Assembly: GCA_018613035.1 (NCBI GenBank)
Contig: JAGGRA010000035.1
Coordinates: 1 to 59,176 of the forward strand
Length of the DNA: 59,176 nucleotides
Reading direction: 5' to 3'
From: Pseudomonas sp. ISL-84
GTDB lineage: Bacteria; Bacillota; Bacilli; Bacillales; Cytobacillaceae
The position numbers were made by a program, and so were the translations under genes. The notes below the pieces were generated by a model. That model searched no databases. It saw only the letters and a program-made list of their open reading frames with translations, and was not told the origin of the DNA. Position 1 is the stretch's first letter. Each line of letters starts with the position of its first letter. Below are positions 37,136 through 45,613 of the stretch, in pieces.

Positions 37136-37213
37136 ATGCCTGAAAGCGAACAGAATACAGATCCTCTAAAAACATATACCTTTATGAAAAATGTACTTAA
37201 ATACCAAATATAA
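37136..37213 (+). CDS. Candidate 25-residue peptide
   Basis: A second short frame in the same transcript, starting MPESEQNTDPLK and ending MKNVLKYQI. GGTTGGTG lies close upstream, a modest ribosome site. The stop codon overlaps the terminator hairpin. Function unknown. Confidence 0.35.
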   Translation: MPESEQNTDPLKTYTFMKNVLKYQI

Positions 37214-37245
37214 AACCGACTCTGAGATTCATTCAGAGTCGGTTT
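37213..37245. terminator. Terminator of the short transcript and of the antiporter gene
   Basis: A 13-bp perfect stem, AAACCGACTCTGA with its complement, and T-rich tails on both strands. Confidence 0.9.
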
Positions 37246-37297
37246 ATTTATGTTTGCTGATTTCAAATTCAGCCGATTTTTAAACTAAGTTTTGAGT

Positions 37298-38359
37298 TTA
37301 CAACAGATAAAAACCGATTCCCATGATTATATACGCAGCCAGTAAAGTGGCTCCTTCAAACCAGTTCGTTTCCCCGTCGTTGCCGATGACTATCATGAGA
37401 AGCACGGATGTAACCATTGCAATTAATTCAGGCAATGTAAAAACAAGCGGCATGGCTGTCGGGAACATTAAGGAGAGCAGCACGAGGACCGGCGCCACGA
37501 ACATGGCAATCTGCAAGGTAGAGCCAACAGCAATTTCTACCGCAATATCCATTTTATTTTTATAAGCCATAATGATAGCAGATGCGTGTTCTGCCGCATT
37601 ACCAACAATGGCAACGATGACGACACCAATGAATAGCTCTGTCCAGCCAAACACTTCTCCGACTTCTTCAAACGTATGAACCAAATTTTCTGATACATAC
37701 GCAACTGCCACTGTAGCGATCGCAAGGACGGCAATCGCCTTTCCTTTGCTCCACTCCGGTTCTTCTTCCTCATGATGGCTGCCCTTTTCCTCATTATGCT
37801 GATAGACTCCCCGGTGGGTTACAAGCTTAAAGAATAAGGCCGCTAAATAAAGGGCTATTAAAATAACGGATATGCCGATACTGAAGGTGATGGTTTTCGC
37901 TTCATCCATCGTCATCGCGAAGACTTCAGGGATGACAAAGGCAACAATCACACCGAACATCAGCAAGCCCGAGTTATGCCTGGCATCATATACATTAAAT
38001 GTCTGGGTTTTAAACTTTACTCCGCCTACAAAAAAGGATAAGCCTGCAACCAAAAGCAAATTCCCTAATACAGATCCTGTCAGTGATGCAAGAACAACGC
38101 TAACAAGCCCTGCTTTTAACGCAAAAATTGAGATAATAAGCTCGACTGCGTTCCCGAAGGTGGCATTAAGCAAGCCACCGATCCGTGGGCCTGTTACAAT
38201 GGCAAGGCTTTCCGTTGCTCTTCCCATATAGCTGGCCAGCGCAATAATGGTGATGCAGTAGATGATAAACAGCAGAATATTGGACCAATGCATCAGTGTG
38301 CCGATTACCGAAAGCGGTACGCCGGCAAAAGCCAGCACCATAAAAATTTTATTTGTCAT
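37298..38359 (-). CDS. chaA: Ca2+/H+ antiporter (YfkE/ChaA, CaCA family)
   Basis: A 353-residue cation/proton antiporter of the CAX branch. It has about 11 helices in two inverted halves, each with a GNxxE motif: ATFGNAVELIISIFALKAG (about residues 65-83) and VGNAAEHASAIIMAYKNKMD (about 247-266). The Glu residues bind Ca2+. The acidic/histidine-rich loop (about 185-200) lies between the halves. It exports Ca2+ in exchange for H+ and corresponds to B. subtilis YfkE. Monocistronic. Confidence 0.92.
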   Translation of the reverse strand: MTNKIFMVLAFAGVPLSVIGTLMHWSNILLFIIYCITIIALASYMGRATESLAIVTGPRIGGLLNATFGNAVELIISIFALKAGLVSVVLASLTGSVLGNLLLVAGLSFFVGGVKFKTQTFNVYDARHNSGLLMFGVIVAFVIPEVFAMTMDEAKTITFSIGISVILIALYLAALFFKLVTHRGVYQHNEEKGSHHEEEEPEWSKGKAIAVLAIATVAVAYVSENLVHTFEEVGEVFGWTELFIGVVIVAIVGNAAEHASAIIMAYKNKMDIAVEIAVGSTLQIAMFVAPVLVLLSLMFPTAMPLVFTLPELIAMVTSVLLMIVIGNDGETNWFEGATLLAAYIIMGIGFYLL

Positions 38360-38565
38360 ATGTCTGTCTCCTTTTTCTCATAATGTTCTTTTATTATTGC
38401 CTTCTCATCCATTTTTTTTAGCCTATGTGATTAGAAGCAAAATAGGATGAATTAATACTCCATATTAAATATGTAGAAACTATCCTTCTTTATTAACCTT
38501 TTTCAAAAAAAATCAAACCTATACATAAAAGGGCTGTTCACTTTTTTGCCTATACCTTTCCATGC

Positions 38566-38597
38566 AAAAAGCTGCCGTCATAAGACAGCAGCTTTTT
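38566..38597 (-). terminator. Terminator of the acyl-CoA dehydrogenase-like gene
   Basis: AAAAAGCTGC pairs with GCAGCTTTTT, with extra GTC/GAC pairing inside; a T-run follows on the minus strand. Confidence 0.85.
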
Positions 38598-39744
38598 AAT
38601 CATCATTAATTGCATGTTTAGCCAATGTTTGAATAGTCATATCATCCATTGGCGGATTATGAAGGCCTGCCCGGACATCACGGTAATAGCGCTGAAGGGG
38701 ATTTTTTTCAGACAGGCTTCGAGCACCCACGACCCGCATCGCCAAATCCACTACAGTAATCGCCGCGTTTGTTACAGCAAGCTTAACTGCTCCCAATTCA
38801 GGCCCCATATTGCTTCGAACTTCTTCGTCTTCTTCATCCCACTGCTTCGCAACAGAATAAAGAAAATAACGGGCTCTCATCAGTTCAAACTCCATCTCAC
38901 CGACTTTTTGCTTGACGTTTGGCAGATCGATGATTGAACCTTTAATGCTATTTGGTGAATATTCTTTTGCAAAATCAATGGCATAAGTTTGAGCCGCCTG
39001 GGCGATGCCTAAATAACACGCAGGAATATGAAGCAGCCACCCCGCCGCCCCTTTCTTGCCTGGATGAAAAAGCTCGACAAGTGCCTCTTCTTTCACACTA
39101 ACATCTTTTAAAATAAGGTCGTGGCTCCCTGTCCCTCTCATTGCGATGCTATCCCATGTTTCCTCAAGTGATACACCGTTTGCAGTCCGCGGAATCAGAA
39201 AATTTCCCGTTTCGCCACTTTCTGCAATCGTAGCACTCACATTAAAGTAATCTAGTACAGGTGCCATCGTCGTAAAGCTTTTCCGGCCATTAATAATCCA
39301 TTTATCACCATCTCGAACAGCAGTCGTAACAGGCTTCCCTCCCCTTGTCGGACTGCCGGTCTGCGGTTCCGTTGAACAATTGTTCATTAATGCACCATTC
39401 TGCACTTCTTCACATAACGCCTTAAACGTTGATTCTTTCCAGCTTTTTTTCTCGCCAAGACTTTTTATAATTCCCAAATGCCATCCAATTGATAAAGCCG
39501 TAGAACCATCGCCTTCCGCTATTTTTTCCTGCAGCCGCAGAAAATCATAAAGAGAGATTTCCTCGCCGCCATAGCGTTTGGGAACGGTTAAAGACGTATA
39601 TCCGGATTCTTTCAGCTCAACGATATTTTCAAAAGGGAACCGGGACTCTTGATCATTTTTAGCTGCTCTTGATAAAAATTTTCGGGAAAGCTCTTCCATT
39701 AACTGGATTCGTTCTTCAATGGAATTCTGTTCCTGGAATTTCAT
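38596..39744 (-). CDS. Acyl-CoA dehydrogenase-family flavoprotein
   Basis: A 382-residue acyl-CoA dehydrogenase-fold protein. An N-terminal helical domain (about residues 1-115), a beta domain with the WIINGRKSFTT block (about 149-159), and a C-terminal helical domain ending in YRDVRAGLHNPPMDDMTIQ are visible. The usual catalytic Glu of short-chain dehydrogenases is not obvious, and the C-terminus resembles the DszC/flavin monooxygenase-like subgroup. The reaction could therefore be either dehydrogenation or flavin-linked oxygenation. ATG at 39744 has AGGGGTG 9 nt upstream. Confidence 0.75.
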   Translation of the reverse strand: MKFQEQNSIEERIQLMEELSRKFLSRAAKNDQESRFPFENIVELKESGYTSLTVPKRYGGEEISLYDFLRLQEKIAEGDGSTALSIGWHLGIIKSLGEKKSWKESTFKALCEEVQNGALMNNCSTEPQTGSPTRGGKPVTTAVRDGDKWIINGRKSFTTMAPVLDYFNVSATIAESGETGNFLIPRTANGVSLEETWDSIAMRGTGSHDLILKDVSVKEEALVELFHPGKKGAAGWLLHIPACYLGIAQAAQTYAIDFAKEYSPNSIKGSIIDLPNVKQKVGEMEFELMRARYFLYSVAKQWDEEDEEVRSNMGPELGAVKLAVTNAAITVVDLAMRVVGARSLSEKNPLQRYYRDVRAGLHNPPMDDMTIQTLAKHAINDD

Positions 39745-39907
39745 ATGTTTGAGCACCCCTTTCTGTTATTAACTATCAATTCTTATTATTTTTGTCGGGA
39801 TTATTATACTAAATTTTTATAAAATGGTTCTAGCAGGACGCCTTATTTGTCATAAAACAGACAGGAACGTGCAGATTAAGATGGAGGAAATGAAAGGAGA
39901 ATGATGT

Positions 39908-40327
39908 ATGGGTGAACAGTTAAAAAGGAAAATGATAGACATGCTTGATGAGTCTGGAGTTGGAACCCTTGCCACCATCCGGAGCAACAAGCCCTTCAGC
40001 CGGTTTATGTTATTTTTTCATGAAAACCTGACGATTTATACTGCCACAAATAAAAATACTCATAAAGTGGAGGACATTGAAGCGAATCCAAATGTCCACA
40101 TCCTGCTTGGCCTTGACGTAAAAAATGTAAACGGAGAATACCTCGAAATCGAGGCCAAAGCAAGCATTGATTCCTCTCCGGAAATCCGCCGAAAATTCTG
40201 GGATGAAAAGCTGAAGGATTGGCTCTCAGGCCCGGACGATCCCAACTATATACTATTAAAATTGGAGCCTGAACATATTCGGTATTTTTCAAGTGCCGGT
40301 GAAGGTCCGGAAGAGCTCACTTTATAA
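39908..40327 (+). CDS. Pyridoxamine 5'-phosphate oxidase-fold stress protein
   Basis: A 139-residue split-barrel flavin-binding protein of the general stress protein 26 type. The beta-strands start with GTLATIRSNKPFSRFMLFF (about residues 20-38), and TATNKNTHKVEDIEANPNVHILLG (about 47-70) is the flavin-phosphate-contacting region of this family. Likely FMN-dependent or flavin-binding redox protein, induced by stress in relatives. GAAAGGAGAATG lies before the start. A strong bidirectional terminator follows. Confidence 0.8.
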   Translation: MGEQLKRKMIDMLDESGVGTLATIRSNKPFSRFMLFFHENLTIYTATNKNTHKVEDIEANPNVHILLGLDVKNVNGEYLEIEAKASIDSSPEIRRKFWDEKLKDWLSGPDDPNYILLKLEPEHIRYFSSAGEGPEELTL

Positions 40328-40360
40328 AAAACAAGGAAGAGGGAGCTCTTCCTTGTTTTT
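40327..40360. terminator. Bidirectional terminator
   Basis: A 15-bp stem, AAAAACAAGGAAGAG with its complement, around GGAG. Confidence 0.9.
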
Positions 40361-40408
40361 TATCTCAGGTTAACGTGCAGTTAAACTTCAAATGCTGGAG
40401 TTTAACCT

Positions 40409-40792
40409 TTAAACAATCTCGAATGTTTCGACAACCTCAATGCTATCTTCCACAGAGCGAACCATTGAACAATTCTTTCTCGTTAATTCCATGGCTTTAT
40501 GAAGCTTTGCTTCGTTTAAATCAGTTCCTTTAATAAGAAAGTGAATATGTACCTTCTCAACCCGGTCAGCAATATCAGGATTCCTTTCCACACTCGTTTT
40601 AATTTGGATATCCTCAAAACTCATGCGCATTTTTTTCATGATTTTCCTTAGAACCCCGCCGCTGCATACTGCCAAAGATGCAACAAGCAGCTGGAATGGT
40701 CTGTAGCCATATTCATCATCCCCTGCTATATCCAGGCGGCCATAAGGCAGCTCTGCAAAAAAGCCTACTTCTTCTTTCATTTTAAAATCCAT
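40409..40792 (-). CDS. OsmC/Ohr-family protein
   Basis: A 127-residue OsmC-fold protein. The two conserved cysteines of peroxiredoxin-like OsmC members appear in VASLAVCSGGVL (about residues 36-47) and RKNCSMVRSV (about 108-117), with the second in the expected CxxV context. It probably reduces organic hydroperoxides with a dithiol cofactor, although many OsmC-like proteins of this short type are uncharacterised. Start ATG with GGGGCGAG upstream. Monocistronic. Confidence 0.8.
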   Translation of the reverse strand: MDFKMKEEVGFFAELPYGRLDIAGDDEYGYRPFQLLVASLAVCSGGVLRKIMKKMRMSFEDIQIKTSVERNPDIADRVEKVHIHFLIKGTDLNEAKLHKAMELTRKNCSMVRSVEDSIEVVETFEIV

Positions 40793-40982
40793 GGTACTCG
40801 CCCCTTTTTACTTTATATTTATATAGAGATTACACTATTTTTTCTATAAACAAAACTAATATGTCAATTTCATTCGTGTATGGCCTGATTCTCCATTATA
40901 TTTCTCTTGCCAAGATTCCTTATTCCCGATACCATCATTTAGGAGACATCTTTAAGTCATGTTCAGAAAAAGAGGTTTTAAT

Positions 40983-42161
40983 ATGAATAAAGTAACCATG
41001 CGTTTTTGGATACTCATTAGCATTGTTGCGATTTCAGGCTTCAGCCAGGGAATGCTCCTTCCGTTAATCGCCATTATTTTTGAAAATGACGGGATTTCCT
41101 CTAGCTTGAATGGCTTGAATGCAACTGGGTTATATATTGGGATACTCCTAATCTCTCCTTTTATGGAATATCCATTGAGGAAGTACGGGTATAAGCCGGT
41201 AATCATACTGGGAGGGCTCCTGGTCGTTCTCTCTCTTATTCTTTTTCCGGTTTGGAAGTCTTTTTGGTTTTGGTTCATTTTGCGGCTGCTGATTGGAATC
41301 GGCGACCATGCCCTTCATTTCGGAACACAAACCTGGATTACGACCTTTTCACCGGAGAATAGACGCGGCCGAAATATTTCACTGTATGGATTATTTTTTG
41401 GAGTTGGATTTGCTGTTGGTCCTTTAATGGCACCACTTGTAAAAATCAATGAAACACTGCCGTTTATCATCTCTTCTATTCTATGCCTGATTGCCTGGCT
41501 GTTTTTATTTACTTTGAAAAACGATTATCCGGAACAATCCATTGAAATCAATTCGTTTAAGGAAACGATGAAGCGTTTTTCAAAGGCCAGCAAGTATGGC
41601 TGGGTCGCCTTTTTACCAGCTTTGGGTTACGGATTCCTTGAGGCATCATTGAATGGAAGCTTTCCTATTTATGGCTTAAGAATTGGGCTGGAGGTTTCCA
41701 ATGTGTCACTGCTGCTCACTTCGTTTGCAATAGGCGGAATTGCCTTCCAGCTTCCACTTGGAATGATGAGCGATAAATATGGCAGACGCAATATTTTGAT
41801 GGGAGTACTGTTTATTGGTTTTCTCAGTTTTGTAGCTGCAAGCTTGCTGGAAGAGTCAGTACTGGCGCTTACCGTGTGCCTTTTTATCGCCGGAATGGTG
41901 GTTGGCTCCACTTTCTCACTCGGTATCACCTATATGACAGACTTAATGCCCAAAAATTTGCTGCCGACGGGTAATCTGCTTTGCGGGGTTGCTTTTAGTG
42001 TTGGAAGCCTGATTGGCCCTTATATTGGCGGTCTTTTTATTCAATTCTTTAAATCAGTCAGCTTTTTTAACATCATTAGCGTAATGCTTTTGCTTATCTT
42101 CCTGGCAGTCACTGTATTCGGAGATAAACAGCCGGTTTATGAAAAAAGCCAGTCATTTTAA
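40983..42161 (+). CDS. MFS transporter (YfkF-like)
   Basis: A 392-residue, 12-helix major facilitator protein. The loop 2-3 motif A-like sequence is seen as YPLRKYGYKPVII (N-terminal half) and MMSDKYGRRNILMG (C-terminal half, about residues 258-271). It resembles B. subtilis YfkF, whose gene lies in the same neighbourhood. ATG at 40983 has GAGGT 7 nt upstream, better than the upstream ATG at 40959. It is likely a drug or metabolite exporter; substrate unknown. Confidence 0.8.
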   Translation: MNKVTMRFWILISIVAISGFSQGMLLPLIAIIFENDGISSSLNGLNATGLYIGILLISPFMEYPLRKYGYKPVIILGGLLVVLSLILFPVWKSFWFWFILRLLIGIGDHALHFGTQTWITTFSPENRRGRNISLYGLFFGVGFAVGPLMAPLVKINETLPFIISSILCLIAWLFLFTLKNDYPEQSIEINSFKETMKRFSKASKYGWVAFLPALGYGFLEASLNGSFPIYGLRIGLEVSNVSLLLTSFAIGGIAFQLPLGMMSDKYGRRNILMGVLFIGFLSFVAASLLEESVLALTVCLFIAGMVVGSTFSLGITYMTDLMPKNLLPTGNLLCGVAFSVGSLIGPYIGGLFIQFFKSVSFFNIISVMLLLIFLAVTVFGDKQPVYEKSQSF

Positions 42162-42192
42162 GGGGATCTCGTTTCGGGATCCTCTTTATTTA
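42161..42192 (+). terminator. Terminator of the MFS gene
   Basis: AGGGGATC pairs with GATCCTCT (one G-U), then TTTATTTAATTT. Confidence 0.7.
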
Positions 42193-42323
42193 ATTTTAAA
42201 ATAGTACTGTAAGCTTCCATTCTAATCCCAATACCCTATTGGAAAATCACAATTTTTACCGTCAGCTCTTTATTTTTGTAACATTTTTCCTCTCATACCG
42301 TCTAATTAACCGAGGTGAATGGG

Positions 42324-43151
42324 ATGAAATATATTGGTGTACTTCTTTTCTCTGCTATTTTGATTGCTGGCTGCTCAAAGGCCAATAGTGTTGATCCACC
42401 CGCAGACAAATATGATCCAAAGCCAAAAGATGTGATCCATTCACATGGTAGCATGGAACATTTAGAAGAACTTGATCGATTTATTGAACAATTTAACAAG
42501 CAGAAAAGGGCTAAAGTACGGATTGTCCAATATACAATTGAAGGAGATCCCATTATGACAGACTTGGATTATGATGGGGAAATCATTCATTATCTACACG
42601 ACACGACCAGAGACCAATACGGATCCGGCAGCCTAACTGAAAAAAATTGCGAAAATATCACAAAAACAGAAACCAATACAGAAACATACTATAATCTCAG
42701 CTGCAGCGGGACCCAGGAGGAAATCATTTATATCGAGCATGACACTTCCGCTCAGGACCGCTTTGAGTTTCATTTAAAGTATGGGGTTGGCAAAAGGAAC
42801 GAAATCAATACAAAGGATCAGCAGCTTATAAAGGATCTGCAAAATGGGGAAATGGTGACTGTCAGCGATTTTCAATTCTCTGAAGAAGAGTTAAACAGAA
42901 TATACAAAGCGATGATTTTGGCAAACTATCTCCATGAAAGAAATTTATCGAACGCCTGTAATCAAAAGCCTTATGAAAGCTATGAACTAACTGTCTGGAT
43001 TAATGGCGGGGAACGCCATTTTGAATGGACGGAATGCGACCAAAGCCCGGACGGCCAAAAAGTGTCAGCTATGAAAAATCAAATCCTTGAAATCCTTAAG
43101 GAAAATGAACTCTACAAAGCGCTTCCCTCTTCTAAGGGACACAATGAATAA
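42324..43151 (+). CDS. DUF4362 lipoprotein
   Basis: A 275-residue lipoprotein. The lipobox is LIAGC with Cys at residue 17. The DUF4362 domain follows (about 38-125): HGSMEHLEELDRFIEQF, then RIVQYTIEGDPIMTDLDYDGE. A second, C-terminal half (about 150-270) with paired cysteines is not part of the usual short DUF4362 protein. ATG at 42324 was chosen because GAGGTG lies 8 nt upstream; the GTG at 42315 overlaps that site. Anchored outside the membrane; function unknown. Confidence 0.8.
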   Translation: MKYIGVLLFSAILIAGCSKANSVDPPADKYDPKPKDVIHSHGSMEHLEELDRFIEQFNKQKRAKVRIVQYTIEGDPIMTDLDYDGEIIHYLHDTTRDQYGSGSLTEKNCENITKTETNTETYYNLSCSGTQEEIIYIEHDTSAQDRFEFHLKYGVGKRNEINTKDQQLIKDLQNGEMVTVSDFQFSEEELNRIYKAMILANYLHERNLSNACNQKPYESYELTVWINGGERHFEWTECDQSPDGQKVSAMKNQILEILKENELYKALPSSKGHNE

Positions 43152-43283
43152 AAATCGAGTTTTTGTCACAATTCTAATGGACTGTTTATCTTTTCAATTC
43201 ATAGGTTATATAGTAAGATAAAGATAATAGAATACAATATTTGCATAATGCTAATTGCGTTATCTGATATGACCGGTTTTAAT

Positions 43284-43320
43284 GCTGTCACCTTTATGGT
43301 GGCAGCTTTCGTTGTTTTTT
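43284..43320 (+). terminator. Terminator before the metal ATPase gene
   Basis: GCTGTCACC pairs with GGTGGCAGC (one G-U) around TTTAT, followed by TTTCGTTGTTTTTT. It lies 130 bp after the lipoprotein stop. Confidence 0.7.
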
Positions 43321-43327
43321 AGGGGTA

Positions 43328-43358
43328 TTGAATGTGATTATTCTTCTCAATAAGAATA
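43328..43358 (+). promoter_or_regulatory. Candidate promoter/operator of the metal ATPase gene
   Basis: A possible -35 TTGAAT (43328-43333) with a 17-bp spacer to TAAGAA (43351-43356). The inverted repeat TATTCTT-6-AAGAATA (43339-43345 and 43352-43358) overlaps the spacer and -10, as expected for a metal- or peroxide-responsive repressor. It is not a good PerR or Fur box. Confidence 0.45.
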
Positions 43359-43447
43359 TGAAGAATGGGAAATAATCAATTGCAACCAGACAACAGGAGA
43401 TAAATTGGAATTCACATAAACACAACTATTTTCCAGGAGGAGAAACC

Positions 43448-45367
43448 ATGACTACAGAGGCAAAAGCTTTACTAAAAAGCAGCAATACAAATGATGAAAA
43501 CATATGGGTGAAAATCAAACCGCATGCCGAACTGATTGCAGCTCTTCTCAGCGGCGTACTAATCCTGGCCGGATGGCTTTTGGACCGCAGCGACCTGGCA
43601 ACGGCCTCCATTGTCACTTATTTAATGGCCTTTATCATTGGAGGTTTTGCCAAGGCAAAAGAAGGCATTGAGGAAACCATTGAGAATAAAGAGCTGAATG
43701 TTGAAATGCTGATGATATTCGCAGCGATTGGATCAGCGATTATCGGCTACTGGACAGAAGGGGCCATTTTAATCTTCATCTTTGCGGTCAGTGGCGCTTT
43801 GGAAACATACACAATGAATAAAAGCCATAAGGAAATTTCTTCTTTAATGGAATTGCAGCCGGAAGAGGCATTGAGAGTTTTTGAAGGAACCGAGGAACGC
43901 GTCCATGTTTCAGAGCTGGCAATTGGGGATCTTATTTTGGTAAAGCCCGGTGAAAGGGTTCCGTCAGATGGAACAATTGTAAAAGGATATTCTTCCTTGG
44001 ACGAGGCTGCGATAACCGGAGAATCGCTCCCTGTTTCCAAGACTGCAGATGATCCGGTTTTTGCGGGCACAGTTAACTTAAACGGCTCCATTACAGTTGA
44101 AATAACAAAGCCAAATAATGAAACGCTTTTTCAAAAAATCATAGAACTTGTGCAATCTGCCCAGAGTGAGAAGTCTCCATCCCAGCTTTTTATTGAAAAA
44201 TTTGAAGGCACATACGTAAAAATCGTTTTGGCCGTTGTTGTCCTAATGATGTTCGTACCTCATTTCCTTTTGGGATGGAGCTGGACAGAGACCTTTTACA
44301 GGGCGATGATCCTGCTCGTAGTAGCTTCACCATGTGCCCTTGTAGCATCCATAATGCCGGCAACTTTATCTGCGATTTCAAATGGTGCCAGGCACGGAAT
44401 CCTTTTTAAGGGCGGCGTGCATCTCGAAAACTTAAGCCACCTAAGAGCGATTGCTTTTGATAAAACAGGAACTTTAACAAAAGGCAAGCCTGAAGTAACA
44501 GACTTCCTTGTGAAACAAGGCCTTACGAAAGAGGATGTGCTGCTGAAGGCAGCTTCGATTGAGAGCCATTCCAACCACCCTCTGGCAAATGCAATTGTCA
44601 AATATGCCAAGGAAAATATTTCGGAACCGCTTGTCCACCCGGAAAGTATTGAAGATGTAACCGGCTTCGGCGTCAAGGCCGCCGTCGGCCATGATGAATG
44701 GAAAATCGGCAAGGCAGCCTTTGTCGGAAAAGAGCATGCAAAGGCATTTGCAGATGGTGCTGCAGACCGAATGGCTAGCGAGGGGAAAACAGTCGTTTTT
44801 ATTCAAAAAAATGATGAAGTTGTTGGCCTTATCACATTAAAGGATGTGGTCCGTGAAGAAACAAAGCAGGCCATTGATCAGCTAAAAAAACAGGGTATTT
44901 ACACCATAATGCTGACTGGAGACAGCCAAACAACTGCTACCGCCATTGCAAGCGAAAGCCATGTAAATGACCATATTGCAGAATGCCTTCCTGAAAATAA
45001 GGTCGAGCATCTAAAGAAACTGAAAGAAACGTATGGCAATGTCGCAATGGTAGGCGACGGAATTAACGATGCCCCTGCCCTGGCGACTGCAAATGTAGGG
45101 ATTGCCATGGGTGAAGGAACCGACGTTGCATTGGAAACTGCTGATGTTGTTCTAATGAAAAATGATCTTCCTAAAATTGCTGAAGCCATTGACCTATCAA
45201 GAAAAATGAATCGGATTATTAAACAAAATGTTGTCTTTTCCATTACGGTTATTATGTTTCTAATCGCATCCAATTTCCTGCAGATTCTTGATTTGCCTTA
45301 TGGTGTTATCGGACACGAAGGATCCACTATTTTGGTTATTTTAAACAGCTTAAGACTTTTAAGGTAA
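43448..45367 (+). CDS. P1B-4-type heavy-metal efflux ATPase (PfeT/ZosA-like)
   Basis: A 639-residue heavy-metal P-type ATPase. There is no N-terminal metal-binding domain. The transmembrane metal site carries SPC (in VVASPCALVAS, about residues 291-301) instead of CPC, and the last helix region carries HEGST near the C-terminus. Together these define the P1B-4 group, which exports Fe(II), Co(II) or Zn(II). The phosphorylated Asp is 338 in DKTGTLTKG, the actuator TGES is near 198, and the hinge GDGINDAPAL near 537. B. subtilis PfeT (ZosA) is the closest named relative. AGGAGG precedes the ATG. Confidence 0.88.
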   Translation: MTTEAKALLKSSNTNDENIWVKIKPHAELIAALLSGVLILAGWLLDRSDLATASIVTYLMAFIIGGFAKAKEGIEETIENKELNVEMLMIFAAIGSAIIGYWTEGAILIFIFAVSGALETYTMNKSHKEISSLMELQPEEALRVFEGTEERVHVSELAIGDLILVKPGERVPSDGTIVKGYSSLDEAAITGESLPVSKTADDPVFAGTVNLNGSITVEITKPNNETLFQKIIELVQSAQSEKSPSQLFIEKFEGTYVKIVLAVVVLMMFVPHFLLGWSWTETFYRAMILLVVASPCALVASIMPATLSAISNGARHGILFKGGVHLENLSHLRAIAFDKTGTLTKGKPEVTDFLVKQGLTKEDVLLKAASIESHSNHPLANAIVKYAKENISEPLVHPESIEDVTGFGVKAAVGHDEWKIGKAAFVGKEHAKAFADGAADRMASEGKTVVFIQKNDEVVGLITLKDVVREETKQAIDQLKKQGIYTIMLTGDSQTTATAIASESHVNDHIAECLPENKVEHLKKLKETYGNVAMVGDGINDAPALATANVGIAMGEGTDVALETADVVLMKNDLPKIAEAIDLSRKMNRIIKQNVVFSITVIMFLIASNFLQILDLPYGVIGHEGSTILVILNSLRLLR

Positions 45368-45370
45368 TAA

Positions 45371-45400
45371 GAAAAGCCTGGGTACTCCCCCAGGCTTTTC
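45371..45400. terminator. Bidirectional terminator
   Basis: GAAAAGCCTGGG pairs with CCCAGGCTTTTC around a 6-nt loop. Confidence 0.9.
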
Positions 45401-45421
45401 CTTTTATTGGTTTCCGCTACC

Positions 45422-45526
45422 TTAATGATATCCGTTTTGACCGTTAGCAGAACCGGATGTTTTTTGTTTTGGTTTATTTTTGCCTTTTTGTTTTGTGCCG
45501 CCGTCTTTTTTCGTATGCTTTGTCAT
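45422..45526 (-). CDS. 34-residue basic Lys/Gly-rich protein
   Basis: A very short gene with a strong AAGGAGGG site 6-7 nt before the ATG and a terminator just downstream. The peptide starts MTKHTKKDGGTKQK and ends SANGQNGYH. It is strongly basic, with no hydrophobic core, like the minor small acid-soluble spore proteins (SspL/SspP type) in composition but not clearly one of them. A sporulation role is inference from composition. Confidence 0.6.
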   Translation of the reverse strand: MTKHTKKDGGTKQKGKNKPKQKTSGSANGQNGYH

Positions 45527-45613
45527 GATAAACCCTCCTTAAAAGATGAATTCCCCCTTCTATTATTGTGTAACTATGGACGCTATTTTAAGAAGGAAAC
45601 TGCAGGAATTTTT

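Noticed and set aside
43230..43320. Metal riboswitch before the P1B-4 ATPase
   Set aside because: No NiCo, yybP-ykoY or fluoride consensus is seen. The hairpin with T-run is more simply the terminator of the lipoprotein gene.
43339..43358. PerR or Fur box
   Set aside because: The inverted repeat matches only about half of the PerR consensus positions and has a different spacing.
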